A DNA stretch of 64,000 nucleotides from Haliclona indistincta. Lineage: Eukaryota; Porifera; Demospongiae; Haplosclerida; Chalinidae. The stretch covers positions 12,705,823-12,769,822 of the forward strand of contig OZ024789.1 in assembly GCA_964017065.1 (NCBI GenBank). The letters are read 5' to 3'. Shown piece by piece: positions 9,419 through 20,300 of this stretch. Made by a program: the position numbers and the translations under genes. A model generated the notes under the pieces. It was not told where the DNA came from, ran no database searches, and was given only the letters and a program-made list of their open reading frames with translations. Position 1 is the first letter of the stretch. The number at the start of each line of letters is the position of its first letter.

Positions 9419-11985
9419 GTGATGTAGACCTTAGCAAGTGGAGTAGAGCGGGATGGCGCCATGATGTAGTCCCCTCTGAGTGGAGTCATGAATCCACCAG
9501 CCACCTCATGTGGACTAGTAAATGACCTCATCTCTTCTTCTCTATCTACGATAACCACCTCTTCACTCATCTCTGTGTCCTCCTTGGCTCCTAAAGTGAG
9601 TCCCTCTATAGCAGACACCAAATCATTATCAGTGACTGGAGCAGATACCAATACATCCTCCATATCTTCTAATCCATTAAACTGCCTCACTGCATTGTCA
9701 CTATCAGGTGTATCTTGTGCTGTGGTTGATGGTGTTCGATGCTGGTCCCTCATCCGTGATAAGTGGTTCTCTAGTTTCATGAGTCCTTCAGGTTGAGACA
9801 GATCACAGTAGCACCCTAGGAACTCCCAGTATTCACGCCATCCCACTCCTCTGGTCTGAGCTATGGACCTGCAGTAACAATCACACTAGTAACATAGCAA
9901 CTGAGATCAGAGGTGTAGTGAGGGTATTATGGTATCTTCCAATCCTCTCCCAACCTCTGTCAGGATCTGATCGTTTGATGACACTAGCTTGTCTCCTGTC
10001 AGCACTACTAGTGGGAGAGTGCCATTGCTGGTACACTTCATGAGCCTACATGTATGGATCAGAATCAATGGCTAGTGTGTCATCTTACTAACTAGCCTTT
10101 GCTTCACTCATTGGTCCAGCAAGAGCGTGTCCTATCACAGGTGATGACAGCAGTGTCTCTCTCTCCTCAGTCGACTGTCCCTCCATCTTGCAGGGGCTGC
10201 CGAGATAAGGAGTCAGTGAGTTGTCAGTCGCTCTGATCACTGGTACATAATACAAGTCAGGATCTGTGAGAGAGAAGAGGGCTCATGATCTCTGGTCTCT
10301 ACTAGAATATGATACACCTTTTAGGAGCTGTTTTATTCTTTGAGCAAGACCACTTGTCCTCTCTCGTCTACACACCACGTCCATGGCGGTCTCACCATCT
10401 CTGTTCCTGATGGTTCTATCAATGCTTGGTTGACCAACAAGGAATGACACTATCTCCTCATAACCAAACCGACTAGCGATATGAAGAGGTGTGTCATTAT
10501 TCTACACAACAAGGAGACACTATAATATCAGACACACATCACATACAGACCACTTAATGTAGTGGCCTGGACACAAGGCAATTTAAAATTCGCTACAAAC
10601 GCATGTGTGTTTCTGCCAAATTAGATGAAGTTATCAAATGAAGTAGTATACGAATCTGGTATACAGAACAGCTTTAGTTCGTACTAAGTCGGTGAGAATG
10701 CGCCAGAAGCATTCGTGCATAGCTTAAACTAGCCATTCACTGCTGTTTCCGGAAACGATAGTACTGTGTATAAAATTGTACCAATCGTACGTGATGTTTT
10801 ATAAATTTTGGACCATGCACAGACATGCCATCTCCCCAGCAGAGAGAGCTGCCTGGAGGTGAGGCTACACAAACAATACTCACTATCTTGTCCTGCATGT
10901 TCAGGTACAGATCAATAAGATGATCACGTCTCTTTGCTCTAGTCTCAGCAGTATCGTCAGGATAGATCAACTCCCAAAATCGACTGCTCTCTATAATAGC
11001 AATCACCTCCTTACACACTGCTAGCTGGCACTGAGATGCACCACAGTGGAGTGCATTGGAACGTGTTGGGACCTGAAGAATCTCTGGAGTGTCGCCTGAA
11101 GTGATGAGATGACGTGGATTGTCCCAAACCACGTCAGCAAACTCAGCTGCTTTGCCGTCTTCTATTAGCTTACGAAGACGAGACAGATCCTGGGTTTTAA
11201 CACTGGGATACCTGTTAGCCTTTTCTGATATCGTTGCTGCATCAGTCGTGATTTCAGACTGTTCCTCGTGTGTTTGCAAGGTAAACCCAGTCAGCTCTAC
11301 CTCATCCTGTGTCAGGCTGGCAGCTGGTGCAGACTCCACTATGGTGAACCGTACTCCTGGTGGAAGACTCTTTATGCGCGTATCAATGAAATGCCCCACT
11401 CCCCCCCACCCGGGGTAGGGTGGGGATTTGTCAAAATTCGTGTGTCAAAAGCCCCACCCCTGGGGCAGTGTAACTACGAAGCCGGTTCACAGTTTGCCTA
11501 AACGATGACACACTATGCAAGTTTGTTGCTGGCAACAGTTGCGCAAAACAAATTTGCCTAGTGAATCATCATTTAAGGCAAACTGTAGACCGGCTTCGAA
11601 TTTACTCTGCCCCAGGGGTGGGGCTTTTGACACAAAAATTTTGACAAATCCCCCACCCTACCCGGGAGGGGGGAGTGGGGCATTTCATTGATACGTGCAT
11701 TACAGCTACCAGCGCCTCTGCTTTAGAGCCATAGTAGGGAGAACTGGTAGTGCCGTCCATTAGTACACCTGTACCATCCTCTGGTCGAGCTAGCTGAGCT
11801 GCAGCTACTGGACTAGCTAGTGTCGTGCGGGCAGTGTCGTCTTGACGCGGCTCTGCACTCATCTGTCGTCTCAGCTTCCTAATGAGTAGACTGCGGGTAG
11901 AGGGAGTCACCGGCTGAGTGATGGAGTAGGCAGTGAGTAGCTCCCGTAGTCCAGCATCACTGAGCTCTTCCAACGTGTCCGCCAT
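9419..11985 (-). CDS. ANKLE2: ANKLE2-like LEM-domain / ankyrin protein, copy A
   Basis: ANKLE2 is an ER/nuclear-envelope LEM protein that controls BAF (BANF1) phosphorylation at mitotic exit; that role is family knowledge. Seen here: start at 11985 and an N-terminal LEM domain (ELSDAGLRELLTAYSITQP then a basic helix, residues about 5-45). A second exon at about 10884-11374 carries LPPGVRFTI and the ANKLE2 signature NPRHLITSGD...YPDD...LIDLYLNMQDK. Then come exon 10318-10501 (ankyrin repeat NNDTPLHIASRFGYEEIVSF), 10093-10263 (YYVPVIRA and AGPMSEAKA), 9936-10045 (SNDPDRGWERIGR), and about 9419-9868 (GVGWREYWEFLGCYCDLSQP, then an acidic Ser/Thr-rich tail). Oddities: a 325-bp MITE (11375-11699) sits inside the first coding exon. 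The exon 9936-10045 is followed by AT (GGAAG|ATACC) where a GT donor is expected. The 3' end runs into a GT microsatellite without a clear stop. A functional product is doubtful unless the MITE is spliced out. Confidence 0.8.
11375..11699. mobile_element. 325-bp MITE inserted in the ANKLE2 coding exon (TTA duplication)
   Basis: The ends are long inverted repeats starting TGCGCGTATCAATGAAATGC (left) and TGCACGTATCAATGAAATGC (right, reverse complement), continuing through CCCCACTCCCCC-rich and GGGTGGGGATTTG-like segments. TTA flanks both sides (11372-11374 and 11700-11702). The paralogous exon at 50035-50060 has the uninterrupted sequence with one TTA (TAA on +), so the insertion is directly demonstrated. 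A 3-bp TWA duplication is typical of PIF/Harbinger; there is no transposase inside. Confidence 0.92.
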
Positions 11986-11999
11986 GCTGCCCGGTATTC

Positions 12000-12277
12000 T
12001 ATTAGAAGCGCATCAAAAGAAAGGTGTGGCTAAGTTTATGCCTATGGTCACTCCCACACAGCTAACAGAGTAGTCAGGCGTGGCCCGACCCATCGCGTCT
12101 ACGTATGGGTCAGGAGACACTGGTATCATCGAGTTGTCGCTCTGGAATGTGCACTACGCAATAATTGAGTGATGAACAAAGAGCCTGTCGTAGTCGTAGC
12201 CCAATCTCCTACATGCCTTGGTGGCTGCTCTTTCAATATCTTCGTCGCTCAATCGCGGTCTTGCTTGCATCTATAGA
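12000..12277. other. Upstream region of ANKLE2 copy A
   Basis: The first ~40 bp (GCGCATCAAAAGAAAGGTGTGGCTAA) match the short intergenic promoter at 49720-49755 in inverted orientation, so this is the ANKLE2 promoter side. Beyond it the copies diverge. A sequence near 12071 (TAGTCAGGCGTGGCCCGACC) resembles the terminus of the MITE at 46887-47360, suggesting another member of that family whose far end may be near 13377 (CCACGCCTGAC). Confidence 0.5.
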
Positions 12278-12576
12278 CAGGGGCGTGTTTAGAAGGGGGC
12301 TGAGGGGGCTTGAGCACCCCCCTCAGCAAAAAAGTTTTAATTATTCATTGCATTAAAGTACACTGTGGCTATAAATTTATCATAATTGTTATTACAACAA
12401 ACTTAGCAGCTGCCAATATCCCATTCTAAGGTAGTTTAGGCTGTTTTCCTTTAGTTTCAGCGAAGAAGAGATCCAGTGCGCCATGATAATAATGACGTAA
12501 TTTAATGAATAATATGAATATTAATTAGATTTTGCTCGCGCGCACCCCCCTTGCCTCATTTCTAGAATCGCCCCTG
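12278..12576. mobile_element. About 299-bp hAT-like MITE
   Basis: The ends are inverted: CAGGGGCGTGTTTAGAAGGG on the left and CAGGGGCGATTCTAGAAATG on the reverse complement of the right. Termini beginning CAGGGGCG are typical of non-autonomous hAT elements. The flanks (TCTATAGA / CTAGAGGT) resemble a decayed 8-bp duplication but are not identical. No coding capacity. Confidence 0.7.
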
Positions 12577-13995
12577 CTAGAGGTGAATTCTCGCGCTGTG
12601 GTTAGTTAAGTTACCACCCACCCGGACGTGACGCGACCTTGCTGCAATCTGATTGGATTGCACGATTTCATGCAAAGTGTACAAGTCGATGATACTAGTG
12701 TCTCCCAGAGGAGGTTGGAAGCATTAATATTCAGTCATGTGACTTGTGGTTTGTAAATTCTCTCCAAATCAAAATGTATGGCGAATCTTAGTTGTCAATT
12801 TTACGCTATTCTCTGGACAGAATTTAACGAATTTAGTATCAATCAAAAGCTCTTGCACAGCAGATTACAAATATGCGATCTACCCGATCCAACCCAGGGG
12901 TTCCTGAGCTGCTATGGGCGAGAAAGTAGTGAAGATTCTCAACACTACAGTTATTGTTCGTGCAAGCAATTAGCTTATTGACAAGCCTACTACAGACGTC
13001 CTGAAGCAAAATCTTGGCGTTTAAAACGGCGAGCGAAGAGACAGCTCCATTGTTATCTGCAAAACCCAGTATACAGCTGACGAGACCTGGTCAGAGCTAG
13101 AACCAAGAAAGTTGCTTAAATTTAAGCTGTTTCACAGAAGAAAGATTCCTGAATCCAGCACAAGTGTGCTGTATACTAGACTTGTGCTACTTCTTCCTAG
13201 ATTTCACGACATACAAAGCACAGAAACTGGTGTGCAGTGCTCTATACAAATAGCTAGAACCAATACTCTAAGATCATATCTTTAAGTAAGACCAGTAATC
13301 AAGGTCTACGCAATACCATTTTAGAAAGAATCCACGAATGAGTTCTAGTGCTGTATGCGTAACCACGCCTGACGATGGAACGTTAGCTATGCTCATTCCA
13401 AATCACGTGCGCATAATAACAGCCTACAATCACGTGCGCATACTAATGCTTCCAACCTCCTCTGGTCATGTGCTAGGTACACCATTGACTCCAGCTCAGG
13501 GAATCTCTTGGAATATTTATCACGTACATATTTATGAATGATATCTATATAACAATAACACTAAATACAATCCTGTCAGTATGATAGCACTCAGTGTCTC
13601 AATGAAGACAACAGTACTCTCACCTCTTGTCCCAGAGACAGGTATGATATACACTTGTTATGCTCAACTATTAGAGCAGTCAGATAGATATTGTGTACTT
13701 GAACTACGTCTGTGCTTTATGTATCGTAGAATGTAAATTTTAGTGACATTTTCATGTAGTAGTCTATTTTAAATAAGTGCCCGGACGGGTTCAAATGAAG
13801 AACTAGAGTTCTCATGAACACATACCCGGGACACGGTTGCTGCACAGTTTTGTCATGTGGTGCAGTATCAGCAATTACTGCTCAAAGCTGCTACCCAAAG
13901 CTGTTGCTCAAAGCTGCACCTAAACACTTAACCCTCTGATGCCTATGTGTCCCGAGTAATTAAACATTAAGATGACAGTCTCTACGTATTCAAAA
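12577..13995. other. Intergenic / repeat-derived DNA without recognised genes
   Basis: I find no domain-bearing open frame. 12600-12680 contains a CACGATTT / TGATTGG segment resembling the interior of the 46887-47360 MITE. Short open frames at 12778-12981 and 13338-13541 have no recognisable features. Confidence 0.5.
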
Positions 13996-14017
13996 TTAAT
14001 GATATGTTGATAACTCA

Positions 14018-14215
14018 CTGATCTCATTATCTGTCTCCACTACAAGGTTGTTAGCATCCACTATCACCTGATACTCAGGATCAGCCTCAACTGGTCCTCG
14101 TGACGTCACTATATCAATCACGTGATCACAATGTGATGTGTGCATGGGCGGGGCACATACCTTCAGTAGGGTTCTCCAGGTAGTATTGTACCTTGTCCAT
14201 GACCTCAGTGAACTG
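14018..14215 (-). pseudogene. PRPF31: PRPF31-like fragment (two exons)
   Basis: The minus strand encodes MDKVQYYLENPTE followed after a short intron by GPVEADPEYQVIVDANNL and VVETDNEI. The second string matches the conserved start of the NOSIC/Nop region of the U4/U6 snRNP protein PRPF31 (animal proteins have GPVEAAPEYRVIVDANNL). PRPF31 is needed for tri-snRNP assembly. No further exons are visible before or after; the downstream side shows no Nop-domain coding. This is a fragment or the edge of a gene interrupted by the nearby gap. Confidence 0.7.
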
Positions 14216-14239
14216 TCAGGGGGCGGCGACTCCAATGTA

Positions 14240-14695
14240 CCCTGTACTTGCGGCCGCGACCGGGATCAAATTGGAATCAATGGATCAAGATGGTTCGTTG
14301 GTGGCGATCAAAGGATCAAGACAGTTCCTGGGCTGATCAAAATCAAAAATTTAACTCTACTCTAATAAGTTTATAAATCATAATCATACCTGTTTATAAT
14401 GCTATACAATGAGTTATGACTCTCTGTGCATATGCTACGAGACCGTACACAGCGGAAGTATAACAGTATAAAGCGGCTAGCTAGCTAGCTACTCGTCAGG
14501 CCACTCCCACTAGGGTTAAACGGTCACTCCTACTTATTGGTGCGAGCCTGAGCGAGCCCAATGGCCCACGCGGCGGGGAATGTAGAGCCTGCAGATAGCA
14601 GTAGATAGCAGTAGAGCCTGCAGTGAGTGAGGAGACCGAGGAACCCTACTCATCACAACTTCCAGGTACATTGTTCCCATGACGCCTATAGACAA
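14240..14695. other. Unassigned sequence before the assembly gap
   Basis: No gene recognised. A possible short exon with EETEEPYSSQLP followed by GTACATT is seen at 14628-14664 (+), too short to assign. Confidence 0.4.
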
Positions 14696-14895
14696 NNNNN
14701 NNNNNNNNNNNNNNNNNNNNNNNNNNNNNNNNNNNNNNNNNNNNNNNNNNNNNNNNNNNNNNNNNNNNNNNNNNNNNNNNNNNNNNNNNNNNNNNNNNNN
14801 NNNNNNNNNNNNNNNNNNNNNNNNNNNNNNNNNNNNNNNNNNNNNNNNNNNNNNNNNNNNNNNNNNNNNNNNNNNNNNNNNNNNNNNNNNNNNNN
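14696..14895. other. Assembly gap of exactly 200 N
   Basis: Run of 200 N, probably a scaffolding gap of conventional size. It falls inside the GRP94 exon that is complete at 52827-52907, so sequence resumes mid-exon. Confidence 0.99.
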
Positions 14896-15459
14896 CATTT
14901 CACAGCTGAAGGAGAGGTGACATTCAGAGCCATCCTCTTCGTACCAACAGTAAGTAACTCCCATCATCACTACTGTCACACCCTCTCCATCACAGACCAC
15001 ACCTCATGACATGTTCAACAACTACGCTAAATCATCTGACAAGATCAAGATGTACGTCAGACGTGTGTTCATCACAGACGATTTCGAGGATCTTATGCCA
15101 CGATACCTTGGATTCATTCGTGGAGTGGTCAGTACCAAATTTTTTAATCACCAGAATTTTACAAAAATAAGTTGTTGATTTCAAATTTTTGAATGATTAC
15201 CAATTGAAATTTTATGATCGCCCATTTCAATTTTTGTATGTAGTCAAATTTTATGTTCATTGTCCTAATTTTTGATAGGTCGATTCTGATGATCTCCCAC
15301 TAAATGTCTCTCGTGAGACACTCCAGCAACACAAGCTGTTGAAAGTGGTGAAGAAGAAGCTGGTAAGGAAAGCCCTGGACATGATGAAGAAAATGGACAA
15401 AGAGACTTATGACAAGTTCTGGAAGGTAAGAAACAAACCATCTCTCTTCATTACACACA

Positions 15460-15516
<57 letters not shown>

Positions 15517-15702
15517 GAGTTCAGCACTAATCTGAAGCTTGGTGTAGTTGAGGATTTCACTAACAAGAGTCGTATTGCTAAGCTGCTTCGATTCCAGTCC
15601 TCTAATGATCCAGAATCACTCACATCACTGGACGAGTACATTGAGAGAATGAAGGAAAAACAAGAACACATCTACTTCATGTCTGCTACCAGCAGGAAAG
15701 AG
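14896..15702 (+). pseudogene. HSP90B1: GRP94 (HSP90B1) middle-domain exons, truncated copy
   Basis: GRP94 is the ER-lumen HSP90 chaperone. Exons: 14896-14949 (HFTAEGEVTFRAILFVPT, cut by the gap), 14996-15127 ([20 protein letters not shown]), 15279-15425 ([20 protein letters not shown], with the conserved catalytic-loop Arg of the middle domain), and 15517-15702 ([20 protein letters not shown] through [10 protein letters not shown]). All splice sites are canonical and the reading frame is open. Nothing like the rest of the middle and C-terminal domain follows. The next exon-like sequence is AMT, so the gene is truncated by rearrangement. Nearly identical to 52827-53705 including introns. Confidence 0.85.
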
Positions 15703-16241
15703 GTGGGTGTGGTCATGACGTCATCACTACCAGTAGGAAAGAATTTTAGTAGAGTGAGCTGATCAAAAGTTACTACATTCAAAAATGTTAGTGATGAAAA
15801 AGATTTAAAGAAACAAGTAATTTTGAAATAGACCAAATTCTTGTGTTCAGTATTGTACATGTAGTGTGTTCAGATACATGTAATATTAACCCTCTATCAG
15901 TATACGGTACCATAAACGTAGAAAAGCTTTGACATTAATTTTTTGTCCAATGTTTCGTGTTTCAAGTTTGATCATGTCCAAATAATCAACCTGAGACTAC
16001 ACTCCCTCTCACAATCTGAAACCATTTCAATATGCCCTTTTAGAAATAGTGGTCACTACCTGTACGAGGTGAAATCATGATTCTATCATAGCCTGCTTCA
16101 GTGGGTGTGTCAGTGGTTCAATATGTGACCAGTGCCAAGGCTGACTATAGCATGTTTGCACTGAGCCTCTGAGAAGAAGGAAATGTAAGCATTCAGTGTG
16201 TGGTGGGTGTGGTTGAAATACTCTACTTCTTTTTGTTACAG
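15703..16241. other. Intron-like DNA between GRP94 and AMT exons
   Basis: No coding sequence seen. It is repeated nearly exactly at 53706-54241. Around 16086-16118 there is one copy, in reverse, of the ACACCCACTC/CTGACAC motif that forms the 36-bp minisatellite at 54945-55012 and 59218-59500. Confidence 0.6.
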
Positions 16242-16500
16242 ATTTCTGTACCAACTGAACTGGTTGTTGAGTTAGCCGACAAGTAGGCGGGGCTACCACT
16301 AATCTAGCTGCACTGAGAGCTCGTGATGTGCTCAGACTAGAGGCAGGGCTGTGCCTGTATGGGAACAATCTATCGGAGGAGACCACACCCATTGAGGCGG
16401 GGCTAGCGTGGTGCATTAGTGAGTGTCAATGGATCTCAGTATGCTTGTTGTGTGTTAGGTAAGAGAAGGGAGCAATGTCCAGTACTGCCACAACCTGTCA
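16242..16500 (+). pseudogene. AMT: Aminomethyltransferase (glycine cleavage T-protein) fragment
   Basis: The exon 16242-16418 encodes the AMT signature [20 protein letters not shown] followed by [14 protein letters not shown], matching the folate-binding region of the mitochondrial glycine-cleavage T-protein (family [20 protein letters not shown]). A second exon starts at 16459 with KRRE, as in the family GKRR. Upstream, [14 protein letters not shown] is in another frame and meets TAG at about 16284, so a frameshift separates the two parts. The same lesion occurs in the copy at 54242, so it predates the duplication. Downstream it dissolves into minisatellite. Confidence 0.75.
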
Positions 16501-16550
16501 TAGGACATCCTAAGGATGCTCTAAAATATAGGTATCCTTAGGTATGACCT

Positions 16551-17590
16551 GGTCTGTGTACTAAGTATCCCGGGAGTCCCAGGATTGTCCCCAGTATCCC
16601 ATGTACATAGAGGGGTTAAATTCCATGTACTAAGTATCCCGGGAGTCCCAGGATTGTCCTCAGTATCCCATGTACATAGAGGGGTTAAATCCCATGTACT
16701 AAGTATCCCGAGAGTCCCAGGATTGTCCTCAGTATCCCGTGTACATAGAGGGGTTAAATCCCATGTACTAAGTATCCTGGGAGTCCCAGGATTGTCCTCA
16801 GTATCCCATGTACATAGAGGGGTTAAATCCCATGTACTAAGTATCCCTGGAGTCCCAGGATTGTCCTCAGTATCCCGTGTACATAGAGGGGTTAAATCCC
16901 ATGTACTAAGTATCCCGGGAGTCCCAGGATTGTCCTCAGTATCCCGTGTACATAGAGGGGTTAAATCCCATGTACTAAGTATCCTGGGAGTCCCAGGATT
17001 GTCCTCAGTATCCCATGTACATAGAGGGGTTAAATCCCATGTACTAAGTATCCCGGGAGTCCCAGGATTGTCCTCAGTATCCCGTGTACATAGAGGGGTT
17101 AAATCCCATGCACTAAGTATCCTGGGAGTCCCAGGATTGTCCTCAGTATCCCGTGTACATAGAGGGGGTTAAATCCCATGTACTAAGTATCCCGGGAGTC
17201 CCAGGATTGTCCTCAGTATCCCATGTACATAGAGGGGTTAAATCCCATGTACTAAGTATCCCGGGAGTCCCATGATTGTCCTCAGTATCCCATGTACATA
17301 GAGGGGTTAAATCCCATGTACTAAGTATCCCGGGAGTCCCAGGATTGTCCTCAGTATCCCGTGTACATTGAGGGGTTAAATCCCATGTACTAAGTATCCC
17401 GGGAGTCCCAGGATTGTCCTCAGTATCCCATGTACATAGAGGGGTTAAATCCCATGTACTAAGTATCCCGAGAGTCCCAGGATTGTCCTCAGTATCCCGT
17501 GTACATAGAGGGGGTTAAATCCCATGTACTAAGTATCCCGGGAGTCCCAGGATTGTCCTCAGTATCCCATGTACATAGAGGGGGTTAAAT
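16551..17590 (+). repeat. 69-bp minisatellite array 1
   Basis: About 15 units of 69 bp containing TACTAAGTATCCCGGGAGTC, CCAGGATTGTCCTCAGTATC and CATGTACATAGAGGGGTTAA. Unit variants occur (CCCGGG / CCTGGG / CCCGAG). Related arrays lie at 21564-22733 and 54557-54930. Confidence 0.95.
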
Positions 17591-17646
17591 CACTCATGTC
17601 CGGTACTGCCATGACATGCCTTGGCAAGTTCTATGTATGTCACAGT

Positions 17647-18680
17647 TACATTGACAATAATAGGTCTCTGACCTGGCCACACAAAGTAATTCTGACATCC
17701 TGGGATTACCCTTGACATCCGCTGATGTCCATGGATGATCCCAGGACATCACTCCAAAAGTATACCATGGAAAAGTAACCAATGTGTACAAAGTAACTCT
17801 GACATCCTGGGATTATCCTAGACATCCGCTGATGTCCATGGATGATCCCAGGACATCACTCCAAAAGTATACCACGGAAAAGTAACCAATGTGTACAAAG
17901 TAACTCTGACATCCTGGGATTATCCTAGACATCCGCTGATGTCCATGGATGATCCCAGGACATCACTCCAAAAGTATACCACGGAAAAGTAACCAATGTG
18001 TACAAAGTAACTCTGACATCCAGGGATTATCCTTGACATCCGCTGATGTCCATGGATGATCCCAGGACATCACTCCAAAAGTATACCACGGAAAAGTAAC
18101 CAATGTGTACAAAGTAACTCTGACATCCTGGGATTATCCTTGACATCCGCTGATGTCCATGGATGATCCCAGGACATCACTCCAAAAGTATACCACGGAA
18201 AAGTAACCAATGTGTACAAAGTAACTCTGACATCCTGGGATTATCCTAGACATCCGCTGATGTCCATGGATGATCCCAGGACATCACTCCAAAAGTATAC
18301 CATGGAAAAGTAACCAATGTGTACAAAGTAACTCTGACATCCTGGGAATATCCTTGACATCCGCTGATGTCCATGGATGATCCCAGGACATCACTCCAAA
18401 AGTATACCACGGAAAAGTAACCAATGTGTACAAAGTAACTCTGACATCCTGGGATTATCCTAGACATCCGCTGATGTCCATGGATGATCCCAGGACATCA
18501 CTCCAAAAGTATACCATGGAAAAGTAACCAATGTGTACAAAGTAACTCTGACATCCTGGGATTATCCTTGACATCCGCTGATGTCCATGGATGATCCCAG
18601 GACATCACTCCAAAAGTATACCACGGAAAAGTAACCAATGTGTACAAAGTAACTCTGACATCCTGGGATTATCCTTGGAT
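17647..18680 (+). repeat. 107-bp minisatellite array
   Basis: About nine to ten units of 107 bp, measured between successive CTCTGACATCCTGGGATTAT starts (17797, 17904, 18011). Internal inverted motifs include GACATCCGCTGATGTC. Confidence 0.95.
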
Positions 18681-18794
18681 GTCAGAGTTAGTTTCATTAT
18701 TATTCAACAGTGGTTGTACTTGAATCAGTGTTTTGGAGATTAGTTCCTGCATGCTTGTGTTCCTTTTTTCTACCTTATTTTTTGCACAAGTTTC

Positions 18795-20232
18795 GGTTTT
18801 CAGTGTTAGGCTAGTGTTATAGTGTTAGGTTAGTGTTTAGTGTTAGGTTAGTGTTTAGTGTTAGGTTAGTGTTTAGTGTTAGGTTACTGTTTAGTATTAG
18901 GTTAGTGTTTAGTGTTAGGTTAGTGTTTAGTGTTAGGTTAGGGTTTAGTGTTAGGTTAGTGTTAGGTTAGTGTTTAGTGTTAGGTTAGTGTTTAGTGTTA
19001 GGTTAGGGTTTAGTGTTAGGTTAGTGTTTAGTGTTAGGTTAGGTTAGTGTTTAGTGTTAGGTTAGCGTTTAGTGTTAGGTTAGTGTTTAGTGTTAGGTTA
19101 GTATTTAGTGTTAGGTTAGTGTTAGGTTACTGTTTAGTATTATTAGTGTTAGGTTAGTGTTTAGTGTTAGGTTAGCGTTTAGTGTTAGGTTAGTATTTAG
19201 TGTTAGGTTAGTATTTAGTGTTAGGTTAGTGTTTAGTGTTAGGTTACTGTTTAGTATTATTAGTGTTAGGTTAGTGTTTAGTGTTAGGTTAGCGTTTAGT
19301 GTTAGGTTAGTATTTAGTGTTAGGTTAGTGTTTAGTGTTAGGTTAGTGTTTAGTGTTAGGTTAGTGTTTAGTGTTAGGTTAGCGTTTAGTGTTAGGTTAG
19401 CGTTTAGTGTTAGGTTAGTGTTTAGTGTTAGGTTAGTGTTTAGTGTTAGGTTAGCGTTTAGTGTTAGGTTAGTGTTTAGTGTTAGGTTAGTGTTTAGTGT
19501 TAGGTTAGCGTTTAGTGTTAGGTTAGTATTTAGTGTTAGGTTAGTGTTTAGTGTTAGGTTAGTGTTTAGTGTTAGGTTAGGTTAGTGTTTAGTGTTAGGT
19601 TAGTGTTTAGTATTAGGTTAGTGTTTAGTATTAGGTTAGGGTTTAGTGTTAGTGTTAGGTTAGTGTAGGTTAGTGTTTAGTGTTAGGTTAGTGTTTAGTG
19701 TTAGGTTAGCGTTTAGTGTTAGGTTAGTACTTAGTGTTAGGTTAGTGTTTAGTGTTAGTGTTTAGTGTTATAGGTTAGTGTTTAGTGTTAGGTTAGTGTT
19801 AGGTTAGTGTTTAGTATTAGGTTAGTGTTTAGTATTAGGTTAGTGTTTAGTATTAGGTTAGTGTTTAGTATTAGGTTAGTGTTTAGTATTAGGTTAGGGT
19901 TTAGTGTTAGGTTAGTGTTGGCTTAAGGTTTAGTGTTAGGTTAGTGTTTAGTGTTAGGTTAGTGTTTAGTGTTAGGTTAGTGTTTAGTGTTAGGTTAGTG
20001 TTTAGTGTTAGGTTAGTGTTTAGTGTTAGGTTAGTGTTTAGTGTTAGGTTAGTGTTTAGTGTTAGGTTAGTGTTTAGTGTTAGGTTAGTGTTTAGTGTTA
20101 GGTTAGTGTTTAGTGTTAGGTTAGGGTTTAGTGTTAGGTCAGTGTTTAGTGTTAGGTTAGTGTTTAGTGTTAGGTTAGGATTTAGTATTAGGTTAGTGTT
20201 TTGTGTTAGGTTAGTGTTTAGTATTAGGTTTA
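18795..20232 (+). repeat. 18-bp telomere-like tandem array
   Basis: About 75 units of TTTAGTGTTAGGTTAGTG with frequent variants. The unit is rich in TTAG/TTAGG words and resembles degenerate animal telomeric repeat (TTAGGG)n, but lacks perfect hexamer runs. Confidence 0.9.
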
Positions 20233-20300
20233 TAGTGCGTTTACACTAGCAACTTTAGAACTGGGCCAGACTAGCTTAATTTTATTTTTCAAGTTTGGAG
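20233..20300. other. Junction with possible MITE end fragment
   Basis: ATAGTGCGTTTACACTAGCA resembles the left end of the MITE at 24693-24925 (TACCGCGTTCACACTACGCG), suggesting a degraded relative at this array boundary. Confidence 0.4.

Noticed and set aside
13750..13830. Possible tRNA (GGTTCAAAT B-box-like string near 13789)
   Set aside because: No matching acceptor stem, A box or anticodon arm could be drawn around it.
16585..17172. 23-residue repeat protein in the 69-bp minisatellite
   Set aside because: The frame is lost in other arrays by 1-bp unit variants (GGGG versus GGGGG), so no coding constraint is visible.
19157..20249. Hexapeptide FSVRLV repeat protein
   Set aside because: Product of the 18-bp telomere-like tandem repeat; frame breaks coincide with unit-length variants.
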